The notes beneath the pieces were generated by a model. It made no database searches, was not told the origin of the DNA, and saw only the letters and a list, made by a program, of their open reading frames with translations. A program made the position numbers and the translations under genes. From Blattamonas nauphoetae (Eukaryota > Preaxostyla > Oxymonadida): a stretch of 47,403 nt of DNA. The stretch covers positions 1 to 47,403 of the forward strand of contig JARBJD010000462.1 in the NCBI GenBank assembly GCA_033064195.1, given 5' to 3'. Positions 27,478 through 38,500 of the stretch are shown here, in pieces (within the stretch, counting starts at the first letter, position 1; each line of letters opens with the position of its first letter).

Positions 27478-28506
27478 TCAACTACTGAGATACATGACGT
27501 CAGTTTGACCTAGTGTTGCGTTTAAATTCTGTTCATTCGGAAGTGTGTCCAACACTCGAGGTCCTTTATAGTCAACTGGATTCCAGCCTCGCGCGAATGA
27601 TTCGACTATATTTCCCCCTTGATTGAGAATTTCAAACACTGGAGCAATGAGGTCTTCTGGAGTGATATTATTGAGTTTAAGTAAATCAACACCAGCAGCT
27701 TTTGGAAATGGATAGGAATTCAAGCGTTTTGTTACAATCTTCATGAATGATTTCTTTTTCAGTAAACCATTTGGATCAGCATAGAAATTATAATCCCAAA
27801 TGTCACTCAGAAATGGAATTAATACTCCTCGATTCATATGAGTTGTTAAACCTGAACGTATTTTTGCATAATCACCAAGAGAATACACGTTCAAAGCTTG
27901 GTTTGGTTGACCAGCTGTTTGACTTGAACATCGAATATTAAGGTGTTTCATAGCTTCACTCGCAATCAATGATGATACTTGAAAAGTGCTCATTTGCTCA
28001 GGTGGAATATCCGGATTGTCATTCCATATTTGAGTTTTCTTGTACTCTTTCCACTGTGCATCTATTCTCGGACGTTGATTCTGTTTAAATGAAGCATATT
28101 TTGTTTGTTTTCGTCCTTGTTTTGTTGGATTTGCAGCTGTCCAAGCATTTCGATACAAGTATTCACGTCTCTTAGCTATTTTACCACCATTCCAATATCG
28201 TTCAATGCCATTTTTGTCAGTCACAATCACATCGTCACTATAGCCATCTCCATCTCTGTCTTCAACAAGTACATTCCAACCACCATATCGTTTTGGATTG
28301 GAATCAATCATGTGTTGTGCACTTGGAGCAGATCGAAATGCATCTTCATATCTGAGATCATAATCATGTTCTGCAAGGATTGCACTTGCTGCATGTCTGG
28401 CTAGTTTGTCTTTGGTGTTTTGTTTGAATGGATTAACACCTTTCTTCCTTTTTGACTGTGTCGGGTTTCTTTGTTGAATCTGTCGAAGAATATTTTGATC
28501 GTTCAT
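27478..28506 (-). CDS. Uncharacterised 342-aa virion-cluster protein with DxDxDG loop, copy B
   Basis: The basic amino end (RKKGVNPFKQNTKDKLARHA) is followed by WNVLVEDRDGDGYSDDVIVT at residues 77-96. The DRDGDGYSDD there has the spacing of a calcium-binding (EF-hand or dockerin-like) loop. A helical region and MKIVTKRLNSYPFPKAAG follow. It corresponds in position, size and several blocks to the 315-residue protein of copy A, though they are much more diverged than the capsid-like proteins. It shares a 33-base divergent promoter with the ATPase. Function unknown. Confidence 0.6.
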   Translation of the reverse strand: MNDQNILRQIQQRNPTQSKRKKGVNPFKQNTKDKLARHAASAILAEHDYDLRYEDAFRSAPSAQHMIDSNPKRYGGWNVLVEDRDGDGYSDDVIVTDKNGIERYWNGGKIAKRREYLYRNAWTAANPTKQGRKQTKYASFKQNQRPRIDAQWKEYKKTQIWNDNPDIPPEQMSTFQVSSLIASEAMKHLNIRCSSQTAGQPNQALNVYSLGDYAKIRSGLTTHMNRGVLIPFLSDIWDYNFYADPNGLLKKKSFMKIVTKRLNSYPFPKAAGVDLLKLNNITPEDLIAPVFEILNQGGNIVESFARGWNPVDYKGPRVLDTLPNEQNLNATLGQTDVMYLSS

Positions 28507-28539
28507 TTAATAAGAAATAAAATATTTAATTTTATATAA
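28507..28539. promoter_or_regulatory. Compact divergent promoter, 342-aa gene / ATPase (B)
   Basis: Only 33 bases separate the two start codons. The plus side reads ATTTTATATAAATG and the minus side ATTTTATTTCTTATTAAATG, so each gene has a TAAATG end and the two T-rich cores overlap. Confidence 0.6.
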
Positions 28540-29427
28540 ATGTTTCATCAAAAACAAATTACATCAAGAAGAAAACAAGGAAACAACTTAACACAAAGAA
28601 CATCGTACAATTCATTCGATAATTTATCAATCTCAGAGTATGTCAATCAGAGGCTGCAACAGGTGAAGACTTCTAACGTCGGAAAAGAACTTCCAAGTGC
28701 TATTCATCCTGAATTATTGTTCAATCGCAACAGTGTGAATGTACTCATTGGAAATAGAGGAAGTGGAAAGACCTATAATGTCCTCAGAGAACTGTTGAAA
28801 GTGCAGGAAGTGCCACTCCAAGATGAGAGATTTCATTTGTTTGTGTACGTCACTGACAAGCACAATGATGGTACTTTTGAGCGATCCAAATCACTTATAA
28901 AGATTCCAATTGTGAAGGTCAAGTATAATGAGATATTCGCATTTCTGGAGAATCTATCAACAGCAAAGGCAGCATACGAAGAAATCATTGATAATAACTG
29001 GGAAGAAACAGTGACTGATCAGTCCAGAAAATCAATACTGAAAACATTCCATCTTGATTCATTTCGAGAACGTAATCTTCAAACAATGATCCTCCTCGAT
29101 GACTGCAGAAGAATCCTCAGTGAGCGAAGAACAAAAGCAAATCCTTCAATTCTGATGGACTTATTACTGGAGAATCGTCAACCAAAGTTCACATTCTTTC
29201 TCACCATTCATGAACTGTTCTCATTGTCTCCAGATATGAAATCAAACATCGATTCAATATGGATCTTTGGTGGATTCAATAATGAACGAATCAGGAGAGT
29301 TTTCAATCAACTGAATGCACCGATGGAATGCAAAGAATTCTGGAGTACATACAAACAATTGACAAAGCAACAAGCAGCAATCTTTCGATATGGTCAGAGC
29401 GTAAGTATTGATTACCTTGTTGTTTAA
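28540..29427 (+). CDS. Packaging ATPase (A32/FtsK-HerA type), copy B
   Basis: This is an intact 295-residue protein. Walker A GNRGSGKT lies in NSVNVLIGNRGSGKTYN near residues 68-75 and Walker B TMILLDDCRRI near 180. ENRQPKFTFFLTIHELFSLS and IWIFGGFNNERIRRV follow. Most core residues are shared with copy A; the first 45 residues differ. As in other Polintons and virophages it would power DNA packaging. The ATAAATG at its start ties it to the late-type genes. Confidence 0.85.
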   Translation: MFHQKQITSRRKQGNNLTQRTSYNSFDNLSISEYVNQRLQQVKTSNVGKELPSAIHPELLFNRNSVNVLIGNRGSGKTYNVLRELLKVQEVPLQDERFHLFVYVTDKHNDGTFERSKSLIKIPIVKVKYNEIFAFLENLSTAKAAYEEIIDNNWEETVTDQSRKSILKTFHLDSFRERNLQTMILLDDCRRILSERRTKANPSILMDLLLENRQPKFTFFLTIHELFSLSPDMKSNIDSIWIFGGFNNERIRRVFNQLNAPMECKEFWSTYKQLTKQQAAIFRYGQSVSIDYLVV

Positions 29428-29539
29428 AATCAATCTGATTTGTTCAAAATTGTTTAGATATTTTTGCAATGATTCTAAATGATTTAAACACAATAACGTT
29501 ATTTTTAAAATGATTTTGTAACTTTTTAATTCATTATAA

Positions 29540-29872
29540 ATGAGTCTAACAGTTTTTGAGCCATTTGAACCAGAACAGATAAATTTAGATTCAGTTGAAA
29601 GTTTTCAGATGAATTTAAACAAGACTGGAGAGATTCTGAAACGATATACAACAAATAAGCTGAACAAAATGATCAAGATTGACGGATACAGAATAACCAA
29701 GACCAAAGGTGTAATTGCACTTCGAAAAGATTACTATGGTGGTTCTTCAACAATGAATTATACAGATTCACCACAAAAATATGATGAACTTGTATCAAGA
29801 ATAGCTGTGCTTGAAGACATTGTGAAACGTCTCGCCAATGCTATTGACACTAAGAATCAACGTTGGGGTTAA
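29540..29872 (+). CDS. Small coiled-coil protein (110 aa, IDGYRIT family), copy B
   Basis: The start ATG lies in TTATAAATG. The protein has an acidic amino end (MSLTVFEPFEPEQINLDSVE), the family block MIKIDGYRITKTKGVIALRK in the middle, and a carboxy helix with hydrophobic residues at heptad spacing (YDELVSRIAVLEDIVKRLAN). It matches the partial gene at 12544-12785 of copy A, which points the other way. Its last 23 bases overlap the end of the oppositely oriented 91-aa gene. Function unknown. Confidence 0.6.
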   Translation: MSLTVFEPFEPEQINLDSVESFQMNLNKTGEILKRYTTNKLNKMIKIDGYRITKTKGVIALRKDYYGGSSTMNYTDSPQKYDELVSRIAVLEDIVKRLANAIDTKNQRWG

Positions 29873-30125
29873 TTTTCAAAGCTTCCTGAACATTGATGGA
29901 ATCAGATAAATGTCCCAAACACTTTAATAATAAGTCCTCATCTTTGATTATTTTTGTTGAAACCAGTTGTATTAATTGTTTTTGTGCTTCGCTCAATTGT
30001 GCATCAAATTCTTGCTTTTTCTGTTGATTTCGATAGTACCATTCTCTTTTACTCATGCGAATTGCATTCTTTGCATCACTTTCTGATTGATAAAACTTTG
30101 GTCGTCCTTTCATTTTCGTTGACAT
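29850..30125 (-). CDS. Small basic protein with GRPK amino end (91 aa)
   Basis: MSTKMKGRPKFYQSESDAKN is followed by AIRMSKREWYYRNQQKKQEF, a basic helix-like stretch, and then an amphipathic helix (LSEAQKQLIQLVSTKIIKDE). The layout resembles a small DNA-binding protein of basic-region type with an AT-hook-like GRPK, but this is a pattern reading only. Upstream is GATTTTTTATTTCCATAGAA. It has no counterpart in copy A and stands between the virion genes and the polymerase region, so a regulatory role is conceivable. Confidence 0.5.
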   Translation of the reverse strand: MSTKMKGRPKFYQSESDAKNAIRMSKREWYYRNQQKKQEFDAQLSEAQKQLIQLVSTKIIKDEDLLLKCLGHLSDSINVQEALKINPNVDS

Positions 30126-30589
30126 CTTTTCTATGGAAATAAAAAATCAAATTTAAATATTAGAATTCATTTTTTTATCCTGTAAGAAAGATATGGAGAA
30201 CATCTCAATAAAGATCATCAATGAATTTGCTCAAAAGCTTGGAGTTGACTGGGATGCTTTACCTTTGAAACGATTGATTGAAACAGCAACTGATGCTCTT
30301 CGACAGAATGGCTTTTCAGGTGATGTACACAACACAAATGAGATTGAACAATTCATCAGAGCATTTCCTGTTCGGAATCCTTTGATGGCACCAGTGATTC
30401 AAGAATTAATGCAAAGACAGAATAACCAACCCATTAATGCACAACAAATAGATGCGAATGCTCAGCAGAAAAGAAATACTTTAGAAAATCAGATGAGATT
30501 GAACCAAGAGATCAGACAACGAAGAATTGGGCGTTTTTTTTCGAGACTCAACACCCCCTTTTTTTGGCGAATTTCGTTATATTTGATAT

Positions 30590-30660
30590 ATATCAAACAC
30601 TGAGTGGTGGGAAAAGTTTAGTTTTTCAAAGGTTCAAATCCTCTTCTCCCAACATTTTAT
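30590..30660 (+). other. tRNA 3'-half-like sequence
   Basis: TGGGAAAAG, a short spacer, then AGGTTCAAATCCTCTTCTCC and CAA resemble an acceptor strand, a B-box/T-arm and the closing acceptor strand of a tRNA, but the D and anticodon arms are missing. An A-box-like CTGAGTGG lies just before it. It is probably a decayed tRNA or SINE fragment. Confidence 0.25.
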
Positions 30661-30802
30661 CTCATGGGTGGATCAGATCACTTCTGAACATGTTCACTGA
30701 GAACAATTCACATCAATGAATTGAACATAGACAATCGTAAAAAAGCTGGAAAGTTCAATTGGAACATATAAAAATGCGTTTGGCACTGTGAGCGAGGGGT
30801 GA

Positions 30803-31076
30803 TCAGAGTTGGTGAGCTGACACGAAAGAATGGAGGAGGGATGATGAAAGACTGTTCGGGAGAGGGTCTAGTGAGTTGTTGAATCTTCGACGTTGTTCTC
30901 TCCACGTCGTTGTTTTCACCACGTTGTTTTTGGCACTTCTTTTCTGTTCTTCTTTCTTCGCTGTTGTTCCATCTTCTCTCTTCTTCTTTCCTCGCTGTTC
31001 TTCCGTCGTTTCTGTTCTTCTTTCTTCGATCCTCTTGCGTCTTTGTTGTTCTCTCATCTCGTTGCTGTTCACTCAT
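30803..31076 (-). CDS. Charged low-complexity segment (E/R/K/Q-rich)
   Basis: The minus strand is open in two frames over this stretch, giving runs such as ERTTKTQEDRRKKNRNDGR and RKEEERRWNNSEERRTEKK. On the plus strand the DNA is a pyrimidine-rich TTCTTCTTTC-type tract. It could be the carboxy end of the protein encoded upstream on the minus strand or a simple-sequence artefact. There is no family. Confidence 0.25.
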
Positions 31077-31130
31077 CGTTGTTGCTCTCTCCTCTTCGAT
31101 GATTTCAATGTCACGCTCAGTCTGAAGAAG

Positions 31131-33954
31131 TTACTTGTTCTTGATCATCTTCTGCGCACTCAATTCCCCGTGTTCTGCTCGAATCTGCTGGTCATTCTTT
31201 CCAGCTCTGGAGCGAGATGTCAAAGTTTGACAGATGACTCCAAGAGACAAGTTTGTGTGAATTTGCAGTGATGGCGTTTGTATGCTGGCCCTTTGACGAG
31301 ATGATGCTGACATCGATGAAGAGCGATTATGTCGTTGCTGCTGTCTGCTCTGTCTCGGAGTGAACAAAGTCAGGGCTGTCGAATGTGGCGTGGTTGTGTG
31401 TCGGATGGACAGAAGGTGGATGATCTTCCGTTGATGGCCGAGGAGACGTCTCGACATTGACAGTGGCGAGCTCATCTGCGACATGCGGATGAACGCAGCT
31501 GATGGAGAGGACGGCTGAATGGTCTGGATGGGAAGCTGAACCGAATGCATGCTGGCTGGAAGAGCAGAGGCCTGTCGGAGCTCGTCACTTGACCGGAATC
31601 TCTCGTCGGCTGTCTTTCGGTTCTCATTCCGCTCCTCCACACTCTCCAGCCGCGACTACACTGTTGATGTTGATTTGGGTGAGCGAGACGACAGCCATCG
31701 GTTGATGTCTGTGCCTGACGACGCAGACGACGGCGAGGTGAAGTCTCGTTTCTGCTCGCTGGACGGCGAGGTGGTCGTGCTGATGGCTGTCCAGTCTTGG
31801 GTCGGGTTGAGGTGGCGGAGAACAGCGATTTGGTCGGAGAATGAGAGCGTAAGGAGCGTGGAGAGAGGAAGGCGGAGGAGTGCCGGAGCTGAATGATGGA
31901 AAAGTGAGACGCTGGTGAGCTAACAGAATGGGAGGGGAGATGGGATGCGGAGGGAGGGCGCTGAAACAGGAGGTTGCGAGGAGGTCGACGTTGGCGGAAG
32001 ATTCAGCGAGCTGAACAACGTCGACTGAGACGGACGAACGATCGGCGATTGTGGCGTTCTGCAGCTCTTGGACAGCAGTGGTGCTGTGATCAGCTGTGGC
32101 GAAGTACCGCCCGCCTCGCTCACCTCGCTGTGGGTGCCTGTTGGCGTCTTTGGAAGAGTGGAGCTGTCGATGCTGGACAATCCCGAGATCTCGTGCAGAC
32201 ACGAAACGAGCGACGGAGAGAGCGGCATCCCAAACTCCCTCGAAGCGAGTTGTGTGGACTGGTTGGGGTGTGGCGTGTCGAACGGCGGGATCACAGTTGT
32301 GCCGAGCGACGAGAATGGCATCGGAGTGGAACTCATTTTTTCCAGGAAGCGAGCGACAGCGTCGAAGCCGTCCGTGTTTCTGTTGATGGATGAGCGAACG
32401 CAGCAGGTCTGCCGGTTTTATGTCGAATATCTTCTGAGCGGGCGACTTCTCGTGTGACGTGTTGGTGTACTCCAAATCGGAGAGTGTTGAGAGCTTCGGA
32501 TGCGATGCTGACGAGGTTGACATGGCGAAAGAGATTGGAGTGGAATTTGGGGCGGTTCGCTTGACTTTTGGTGGCTTCTGGAGAGTGGACTGGCTGAGTT
32601 GGACGGCTGTGTGGGAGAGAGAGCGGATGATGGAGTTCTCGTGGAGGATGGAGAGCACAGAATACTCCAGCAAGTCTTCGCATTCGGCGAGGCGGAGACG
32701 TGATGGTCGAGACTGACGGGGCGTTGTCGAGCATCGAGGCTGAGGTCATGTCGGCAACGATCTCAGCGTGCTTGTCGATCGCAACTAGTTCGTGTGAGCT
32801 TGGATGTGTGGAGGGCGTTGAGCTTGCTGGGCGAGGCGGAAGGATCGGAGTGGAAGACAACTGATGGGACAGTCGAGAGCGAGCAGTCAAATTCTCGACC
32901 GGCTGGCAGCGAGTCGACGGTGGGCCAAGTTGGGGAGCAGACGGAGCACGTGACAGAAGATCCTCAGCCGCTCCCGCCGACACAATCAACACATGGTTCG
33001 CTCTCATCGCTTCTCTCGCTTTTCTGAGATCCACCGAACACGTCGAGTTTGTCTCTCTCTCCCCGACGGTGCGTGTGGTGAACACTGTCAGCGTCATTGG
33101 CTCGCTCAGAATCTTCATGTCCAGCAGCGTGTCGCATGTTTCCTGTGTCCTCGGCCTGTCCAACACATCGTGAAGAGCAATTGGGGTAGTGTCGGATGAC
33201 AGTCTGTTTGGTGTGTCTTGGTGTGAGTGCAATGGCGATCGAAACGTGAGCATGGGCGAGTGGTTGTGCCACGAGTTGACAAACTGGGCGAGAGAAGGAA
33301 GGGACGCGTGGAGGAGTGTGCCCTCATTTTCCGAGTTGAGGGAAACAGAAGCAGGTCTCTCCACTGCGACTCACGCAGCATCCAATCGTTGAAGGTTTGC
33401 GACGAAGATGAGCGCGTGATGTCAACTTGGGCGAGTCAATAGACGGAACTTCTCGTCGAGAGCTTGTCAGATGGAGGGCAGAACCAGTCTGTGCCTGTGT
33501 TCGAAGGGTATTGGAGAGATTAGGCATTTCTTCTTCCAAATAGTCTTCTTTTGCTTCCATTTGGTACGCTGAGCCTGAAGTCCGGACAGTTGTTTGTTGG
33601 ATCGAATGTCGTCGTGAAACGAAGTTTCACCACATCCATAATTGCAGGGAATTGTCCCAACTCGACTGAGTGACAGGGAGATTGGGGAGATCGCAAAATA
33701 GTTGAAAGGGCAGCAGTATCTGAGGTGTCGAGTTGATTGTCCATTTCTCGGCTATCCTCCAGAATTTTGTCAAATTTTCCTTCCTCCTCCATCGAATGTA
33801 CAACGCAGACACAAATCAGGTCTTCGAGCGCATAATCATCTGGGGAGCGCTTTGATCGAAATAAGCTCCTTTCGTTCGCCAGAACCATCCACTGCGTGAA
33901 TAAAATGTGCAGTGTCCAGCGAATGACGAACAATGTTTTCAACTCTGGAATCAT
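31131..33954 (-). CDS. S/T/P-rich reading frames of the 4.6-kb insert (possibly one spliced gene)
   Basis: Long minus-strand frames follow and overlap one another: 33954-33520 (starts MIPELKTLFVIRWTLHILFT, ends near DPTNNCPDFRLSVPNG), 33364-32333 (343 residues), 32673-31624 (349 residues), 32336-31920 and 31640-31131. The translations are rich in Ser, Thr, Pro, His and Arg, and the plus strand is also open over parts, so the true frame is hard to choose. Overlap of frames suggests introns or decay of a single gene. A GT-type donor on this strand (CTGTCAG followed by GTATGTG near 34294) supports splicing only weakly. No domain is recognised. Base composition differs from the neighbouring element genes. 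Confidence 0.3.
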
Positions 33955-35083
33955 TTTGCAGACGATGGATGTCTTCTTGAGATTTGTGATGCACCTTCAA
34001 AGGAGCTGGATCCAGAGTGATAACATCGAGCCGAAAGGGATAATGTTATCGATGTCGGAATGGAGGAACGTAATAGACTGAATAACATCTGTTGGATGGG
34101 TCCTGATGCTCATTTAATGATACATAAGATGAAGGACGCGATGACATGGTGAGTATGACCTGAATGATGAAAGATCGGCAATCGAGGGGAAAGAAAGATT
34201 GAATAAGAAAGAATAAACAAGGTTTTGACAATAGATGGAGGTATTGACCGACACACTCGATGAATGAACGAATATATTGTTTGATGATTCACATACCTGA
34301 CAGAACATTTTGTTCGTTCCCGTTCACCATTCAATGAGAAATAGTGCCATTTAACGAATGCTTCTGCCCATCCTTCGAGTCAAAAGGGACAATCTTGTCG
34401 AGTTCACGAAGGATCAGTTGGGCAATTCGGGATGAGTACATTTTTGGGTGAAGCTCGGAAATGACTCAGAACTTGACGGATCTCAAAGATATTTCGATCC
34501 CTTTTCCATGTTGCTGAGGGATTTCGACTGACTTGACGATAATTCACAGAGATCGGATGCTTTGATGTGATGATCATGACGAATTCAACTCGGAAGTGGC
34601 TGAAGTGGAGATGGATCCGTGATTGAAGATTGTCTTGATGGAAATGTCAATTGAACTGTTCTTCTTGTCCGATTGATACAAGGCATGGTGGATAACCAGT
34701 TATGAGGAACTTGATGCTGAATGAGGAGGAGAGAGAAGTTGTAGTGCCGAAAAGACAAAAAATACACACTTTCCAAGCCTGAACGATGTGATGGCGAGGT
34801 TGTTGTAGACTGGTCACGATCAGACTGTTCGCAACAGAGGAGACGAAACGGAACACTGAATGAGTGGATAATCTATGACATTGCGTGCACAGATGAGAGC
34901 AAGACACAGATTAGATGACGAAGAAGAGTAAGAGAAATCGAATTAACGTGTGGATCAAGATCGATAAGTGGTGAAGTGAGTTGTGGGTCTGATCGAATCT
35001 GTTTTACGAAAACACAATTGCTGCAGTTTTCCCAGTCTGAGGTGAAATGATACAATATAAGACATTGTTTAAGCAAATAAAAA
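33955..35083. other. Right part of the 4.6-kb insert, no clear gene
   Basis: Only short frames occur on either strand. Some (for example 34907-34647 on the minus strand) are hydrophobic and may be intron or exon pieces of the minus-strand gene. I can support no feature here beyond the terminal inverted sequence at its end. Confidence 0.3.
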
Positions 35084-35579
35084 GGGTGTTGAGTCTCGAA
35101 AATGGACCCCAATTGTACAACCAAATCAACAAATCATTGAGCAAGAGCAAGAACAGAGAAGACAGCAAAGAAGACACCAACAGAATCTCAATCAGGAAAT
35201 CCGAGAATATGAACAACGAACGAGATACCAACAAATGTTAGCACAATTTGAGGAAAGGAAACGAAGATTTCTGAATTTGTATCAAGTCCCAATTGAAGAA
35301 AATATTGTACTTCCACAGCTGCCACAAACACAATTGAAGGCTCTGATGTTGAGAGATGTCGAAAATGTTCGAGCATTTACTGCTGCATTGGAAAACGTGA
35401 GGGCAAATTTGGCACCAGCAGGATACATCGCAGATCAACAATATCGAGACGCCAATGGTCCAGTTCAGTTGTATTTTCGCAATAATATCACATCATTTGC
35501 AGACATTGAAGCACGACTCAGAGAAGTATTCACAGCAGAGAATTTCCCATTCAAGATCTCTTTGACTTTGCAATACTGA

Positions 35580-38500
35580 ATTCTGTAACAGATCAAAATG
35601 GAAATACCACTTTCGAAGAGAATACACCATTCTATCAGAACTCAATGAAAACATCTCCGATTACAGTCCAAAATCCTCAAGACATTGATGCTGTCATAAA
35701 TGCGATGAAATCAAGAATCAGAGACAGTTTTGAAGTCACTGTGATTGATACAAAACGAGTACCATGTGCCATTTATGGAGCTGCTTTTTATGTGTACCGA
35801 TTGCGAAATGGTGGTGCTTGTGTTCCAGGATTGAAAGAACATATTGCTCTTCAGACAGTGTTCTATGTTGACTGTAAATATAAGATTTGTATTTTCACAG
35901 CTCTGACATATCTCACTCATGGAAAAGAAGCTGATGGCAAGAATATCTGTCGTGATTCACGCATCAAGATCGCAAAGCAACTTTTCACTTCATTCTATCA
36001 TTTCACAGACCTCACTAGTCCGGCATTGGTTAAAATACTCAAAGATTATCCTGATTCAATATCTCAACTGAAATAGACAGATTTGTAGAATTCTTCAATG
36101 TGAACGTACATATTTATGAAGCAATTGAAAAGACAATGGAGGCTCATGGATTTATGCACTTTCACAATCGTTTCTTTCACCATTGGAGAATGCAAGAGAC
36201 TTGAATTTATTGATGATCATTCTCGAGTCGGATGCACATTTGATGTTTGTTTCTGATCCACAAAAGTTGACGAAATTGATGATTTGTCCACACTGCAAAG
36301 ACTATTGTCGACCATATAATTCAAGAGGCGCAGGCACCAGAGACTTCGACAATCATGTGAAGAAATGTCTGGAACAGGGTATCAAAATGAAGAAAGATCA
36401 GTGGATTTAGATAATGCTTCAGCACCAATATTATCTGCAGTTCTTGACAATCCAACAATGTCTTATCTATTGTCTCGAGGAAGGATGAATGAATACAAGT
36501 ATACAGATCAATTCTTGACATTCGATATTGAAACTATCATTGGCGAATGCTCAATGGATCTTCCTCCATCGGACAATCCGCAAGAGAAGAGTACAGTTCT
36601 AAATAAACATCATTTGTATTCATTAGCGTTTTCTTCTTCACTTCCATATTCAGAAAAACAAACAGTGAAAGATGTAAATAGACTTGAATGTTCGTATGAC
36701 AATAGTGGTAGAAAATCAGTGTATCTTGACAAGAGTTTCGAATCAATGAAAGACAATGAAGATGAATGGATCAGAATGTGTCTCAAAGCTGGATTAATCG
36801 ATGCTGATTTGACAAAAGAGAAAATCCAAAAGCAAGCACACAATATAAGCTTTATACATTTCATCATAAATGATATGTTCGTCGAAGCACTGAGAATCCA
36901 AGAATATCAACAGTATTCAGATCCAGACATTCCATCGAATAAGTATGTCCAGGCATCTGAGTAGTCCCATCAAAATAGGTAAAACTGGGATCAATTGATG
37001 TCAGTGCCTAAATTTGGACTGAGATCAAATTTCAACTCTTTTCCTTTGAGATTTTCTCATTATCACTTCATTAATCATGTTCAATTCACTTCTTGTTTTC
37101 ACATAATGCTCTTCAATATTTCAGACAGCTCTTATTTCCCAAAACACGCACGATCACAATCACCAACACTTCTTTTCGATGTATTCCCTTCATTGACTTT
37201 AGTCAGTGAGAAAACCATCAAAGAAGACATAATAACGCATTATCGACTTGGTTTTATAATTATTGTTGTAGAACAAACTGAAACAGCAGCACCCAAAGTT
37301 TGCATTTTCATGATCTATGAAGTGACCATTTTCCTTTTACTTTTTTCCATTCAAATATCATATATAAGAAGACTTTTGAAATGAAAGAAACGAAATGGTA
37401 TTGTAGGTATTTAGTGGGATCAGATCCGACTGGGATCACTGGGATCAAATCAGAAGCCTGAGTATGTCACAGTAATGGGTTGGAATAGTGCTAACTTCGA
37501 TCTTCCAGTCATCATGAATGCACTTCACTTCACACAATGGAGCATCTATGAACCTCCACTTGATCTGCAAAGTGTCCTAAACAGCTCGTGGTTCGTCATA
37601 AGAAACTCCAGGTGTCATTGAGATTCCTTGATGCAATGAATTTTGTATCTCCACAATCATTGAAATCATTTGTGCAGGACTTTGGTGATGGAACTGATTC
37701 CAAAGGCATCTTTCCGTACGAAGCAATCAATATCACAAATGTTGAAGAAGAATTGAATAAATCAGAAACCGTCTCCAGAAGAAGTGTTCTATTCGCATGT
37801 GAAAAATGAATCGTTGTTGAAAGATCTTTCGTATTCTGACTATGTTGAAGATGCCAAGAAGATTCAGTACAAGAAGAGAATACCTGAAAACTATAACATC
37901 AACGACACACTTATTATGATTGATCCAATACAGAAATTGATTCAATGGTTTGCATCAGGGAAAGTCGATATGTTGCAGTTTGTTTCATGTCCGGCAGCAG
38001 CAGTGAATTTGAGAAATATGTCAACGTACATTCCGTCACTCTATTCTGATTATCCTCCATATGCAGACTTCGATATCGATGCCACTTATGTAGTGAAAAC
38101 TAATGAGAAAGCTTTTGATTTGACCCGCGAAATGGAAATATATGGTGAAGAATTATGAATACCAAGATGAGAGAGCAGATCGAGATACTGCTCAAAATGT
38201 AAATGACAATGACTTTGAATGGATGACTGAATTGATCAAGAAAGGATGTGCCATTTATGGAGCTTCATTTACGCATCAGAATCAACCAACACTCGATCGA
38301 ATTGACTGCTCACTATCTCACACAAAAGAGAATTGTCAACCATGTTGAGTGTACTGTAATGTAGTGAAATCAAACCGAGATGAACACCTGACGAAACTCA
38401 AGAATAAACTGCGCCAATTTGCTCAAATTCACAAGCTTCAGACGACATTAACTGATGAGAGAGTGTACAAGCTTTTGAGGAGTGGAATCACTGGTGGTTT

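Larger units (their letters stand above)
30529..35110. mobile_element. 4.6-kb insert with short inverted ends
   Basis: Near each edge lies the same 19-base sequence, TTTTCGAGACTCAACACCC, in opposite orientations (30538-30556 and 35084-35102). Outside it both edges read AATTGGG, so an AATT duplication at 30525-30528 and 35111-35114 is possible. The interior is visibly richer in G+C than the viral flanks and codes for unrecognised proteins. I see no transposase signature. It may be a DNA transposon of unclear superfamily or a host segment carried between short inverted repeats. Confidence 0.6.
30193..35579 (+). pseudogene. Amino-terminal region of the polymerase gene, interrupted by a 4.6-kb insert
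   Basis: The left part starts MENISIKIINEFAQKLGVDW and becomes Gln/Asn/Arg-rich. The right part (35.11-35.58 kb) is likewise Gln/Arg-rich and coiled, and ends in FADIEARLREVFTAENFPFK, a block like the one that opens the amino-terminal domain of Polinton polymerases. Both sides belong to one reading region split by the inserted element at 30529-35110. It is probably the non-catalytic extension of the polymerase, which in protein-primed enzymes can include the terminal protein. A separate gene is the alternative. Confidence 0.55.

Noticed and set aside
30708-31271. Hydrophobic plus-strand frames (runs of L, F, S, V) as membrane proteins
   Set aside because: They are the complement of a purine-rich tract that codes E/R/K-rich peptides on the other strand; simple-sequence DNA explains both.
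36995-37384. 129-residue frame MMSVPKFGLRSNFNS...
   Set aside because: It lies wholly inside the hAT-type MITE and the other copy carries only part of it with frame changes, so it is a shadow of a non-coding element.
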